Origin: Sphingobacterium chuzhouense
GTDB taxonomy: Bacteria; Bacteroidota; Bacteroidia; Sphingobacteriales; Sphingobacteriaceae
Assembly (NCBI RefSeq): GCF_014692525.1
Contig: NZ_JACNYL010000002.1
Coordinates: forward strand, 1,054,001-1,118,000
Length of the DNA: 64,000 nt
Direction: 5' to 3'
Below the pieces are notes generated by a model. That model did not search any database. It saw nothing but the letters and a program-made list of their open reading frames with translations, and was not told the origin of the DNA. This document shows positions 62,339 to 64,000 of the stretch, in pieces. The translations under genes were made by a program, and so were the position numbers. Positions within the stretch are counted from its first letter, which is position 1. Every line of letters starts with the position of its first letter.

Positions 62339-64000
62339 TTAAAAATTCAGGTTTAATGACATGGTATAAATTCTTGGGCGCACGTAGGTATTTCTGTCAA
62401 TACCGTCAAAAATTTCGGGATCAAGCCCGGAATACCCGGTAAAGGTGGCTACATTCTGCGCACTTAATGCTATACGAAGGGAGCTGTTATTGTTCCATAG
62501 GTTCTGGAATACGCGACCAACGGTAATATTATCGATTCGGAAAAACCCTCCTTTTTCCAAAAAGTGATCGGAGTAGATCCGCTGTTGGGTAAATTGATTC
62601 GCTAACGTCTGCGGTGTGATGTTGCTCGACACCCTGTTCGCTGTAAAAAGATCATCCATGGAGATCGATGCTTGCTGGTAATTATATACATAGTTTCCAA
62701 AGCTACCGTGTCCGTTCAAACCAAAATCCCAATCTTTGTAATTGACCCGTGTTGAAAGACCGTAGAAATATGGAACGCGCGAACTTTTATCTGTCACATA
62801 TTTATTTGCATCCGCTTCGCTGGAGGTCAATGAGCCATCTTTCGCCACATACTGTCCGTCCAATGGGTTTCCCTGATCGTCATAAGCTTGCTGCAATAAA
62901 AAGAAGGTGTTTGGCGTTTCGTTGACCATATGTACTTGCAAGTACCGTCCCGTTCCTCCTGCATTTCCCGTCATGACATAATTATCTTCGGTATCGATGG
63001 TATTCAGTTTCGTAATTTTAGCCGTTCCATAAGAGAAATTACCGGACAATGTCCACTCCCAGTCACTATTACGAACAGGTACCGTATTGATACCCAGTTC
63101 GAATCCCTGGCTTTCCATATCACCGATATTCGTACTGAGCACACTGGTAAAATTACTTCCCGCCGGTACGAAAATCGTATTCAACAAATCACGTGTATAA
63201 CGTTTATATACATCTACCGTACCTTGTATACGGTTATTTAGGAATCCATAATCTAACCCGGCATTCCAGGTGCCGGTAGTTTCCCAGCGAATATTGGGGT
63301 CAGAGCCATTAGGCCTGTACATGGTTATCCACCGATTTCCAAACAGATATTGTGCGTTGTTATAAGATGCCGAATAATCCGCCAGATGGACATAATAATT
63401 ACCGATATCCTGCTGACCGGTTTCACCATAGCTCAACCGAACTTTAAGATCAGACAACCAGGTGTTGTCTTGTAAAAAGGGCTCGTCCGAAAGGCGGTAG
63501 GCAGCGGCAACGGATGGGAAATAACCCCATCGGTTATCTTTGGCGAATCTCGAAGAGGCATCTGCACGCAAGGTTGCCGTCAACATGAACTTTTGGGCAA
63601 ATGAATAGTTTAGCCGTCCAAAGAACGAAAGAAGATAAAGTTCCTGTTCATCGTATCGCTCTACGTCGCTGGAAATAGGATTATGATCTAAATCTGTTGC
63701 AACAGGTGTACGTTCGTTGTACCAGAATCGTTGCCATTCGTATCCGCCCATGGCATCGATATGGTGGTTACCTCCGAAATCTTTGTTATAGTTAAGGTAA
63801 GTATTGAATAGATAATTCCGCTGAAGACCATTACGATGGCTTATGCGTCCGGTACCGTCGTTTAAATTACCCGTATACATCGAAGGAGCATACTGCGGAA
63901 TCATTTCATCATATTTATTTTCCCGTATATCATAGCCGGTATTGACATTTATACGGAGATCTTCAAATCCATGTATTTTATAATCCAACGCGATATTTCC
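62339..64000 (-). CDS. SusC/RagA-family TonB-dependent receptor, C-terminal part
   Basis: The 3' end of a TonB-dependent transporter; 553 residues are visible and the gene continues beyond the right edge. The visible part is barrel: LTATLRADASSRFAKDNRWG and FPSVAAAYRLSDEPF, then LSYGETGQQDIGNY, SusC-type signature segments, and the end YTMSLNLNF with the terminal Phe. The plug and TonB box are outside. It pairs with the adjacent SusD. The ligand is unknown; the following phosphatase gene suggests a phosphorylated substrate. Confidence 0.94.
   Translation of the reverse strand, partial: GNIALDYKIHGFEDLRINVNTGYDIRENKYDEMIPQYAPSMYTGNLNDGTGRISHRNGLQRNYLFNTYLNYNKDFGGNHHIDAMGGYEWQRFWYNERTPVATDLDHNPISSDVERYDEQELYLLSFFGRLNYSFAQKFMLTATLRADASSRFAKDNRWGYFPSVAAAYRLSDEPFLQDNTWLSDLKVRLSYGETGQQDIGNYYVHLADYSASYNNAQYLFGNRWITMYRPNGSDPNIRWETTGTWNAGLDYGFLNNRIQGTVDVYKRYTRDLLNTIFVPAGSNFTSVLSTNIGDMESQGFELGINTVPVRNSDWEWTLSGNFSYGTAKITKLNTIDTEDNYVMTGNAGGTGRYLQVHMVNETPNTFFLLQQAYDDQGNPLDGQYVAKDGSLTSSEADANKYVTDKSSRVPYFYGLSTRVNYKDWDFGLNGHGSFGNYVYNYQQASISMDDLFTANRVSSNITPQTLANQFTQQRIYSDHFLEKGGFFRIDNITVGRVFQNLWNNNSSLRIALSAQNVATFTGYSGLDPEIFDGIDRNTYVRPRIYTMSLNLNF

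Noticed and set aside
1..64000. CRISPR arrays, tRNA or rRNA genes, insertion sequences
   Set aside because: Spacers were read on both strands; none shows regularly spaced identical repeats, cloverleaf-like pairs with TTC-type loops, or transposase motifs.

Overview
The window looks like a chromosomal segment from a Gram-negative member of the Bacteroidota, most likely the Sphingobacteriaceae. Reasons seen in the sequence: a SusC/SusD pair, Bacteroidota-style -7 elements (TAnnTTTG) upstream of several genes, TamB and a lipoprotein OMP85 partner, lipoproteins with short SPII signals, AT-rich spacers, and few Shine-Dalgarno sequences. This is ordinary chromosome with long housekeeping genes. I see no tRNA, rRNA, insertion sequence, prophage or CRISPR array.

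Layout. 1-2.3 kb: an RND efflux operon (tetR, tolC-like, start of the periplasmic adaptor) with two near-identical TetR operator candidates. 2.3-9.5 kb: small heat-shock protein, FolB, a DUF1080 protein, AsnB, a 780-bp spacer with a tiny ORF, a strong terminator and palindromic tandem repeats, a UbiD-family decarboxylase and a Rossmann-fold protein. 9.7-22.2 kb: a divergent photolyase/cryptochrome, sucA-odhB (2-oxoglutarate dehydrogenase E1/E2), an outer-membrane barrel, an LtaS-like transferase, valS with a coupled DUF6157 gene, and an isocitrate-lyase-fold protein. 22.2-28.3 kb: an ECF sigma factor and a membrane TPR anti-sigma candidate, divergent from a PKD/beta-barrel protein and a membrane-anchored TPR-CHAT protease. 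28.7-31.8 kb: YqaE/Pmp3-like protein, two PepSY-like proteins, a histidine kinase and response regulator. 32.1-39.8 kb: tamB-tamA. 39.8-44.6 kb: mdh, a retropepsin-like protein, a PagL-like lipid A deacylase candidate, an MFS exporter and a transaldolase. 44.7-48.2 kb: anaerobic ribonucleotide reductase with the glycyl-radical domain on its own small gene, nrdG, and a Fur-family regulator. 48.7-53.4 kb: RNase R, a decayed MutS-related gene, DoxX-like, GNAT and nitroreductase genes. 53.4-64 kb: FAD oxidoreductase, pstSCAB without phoU, a YoaK-like membrane protein, a DUF1801 remnant, and a susC-susD-histidine phosphatase operon running off the right edge.

Themes. The most interesting locus is 22.2-28.3 kb. 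It has the parts of a cell-surface signalling circuit: surface sensor, membrane-anchored caspase-like protease, membrane anti-sigma and sigma factor. The second is the split nrdD. A third theme is phosphate: a Pho-box-like triple repeat precedes pstS, and a SusCD-linked histidine phosphatase lies nearby. All functional statements are read from motifs by eye; no database search was possible.
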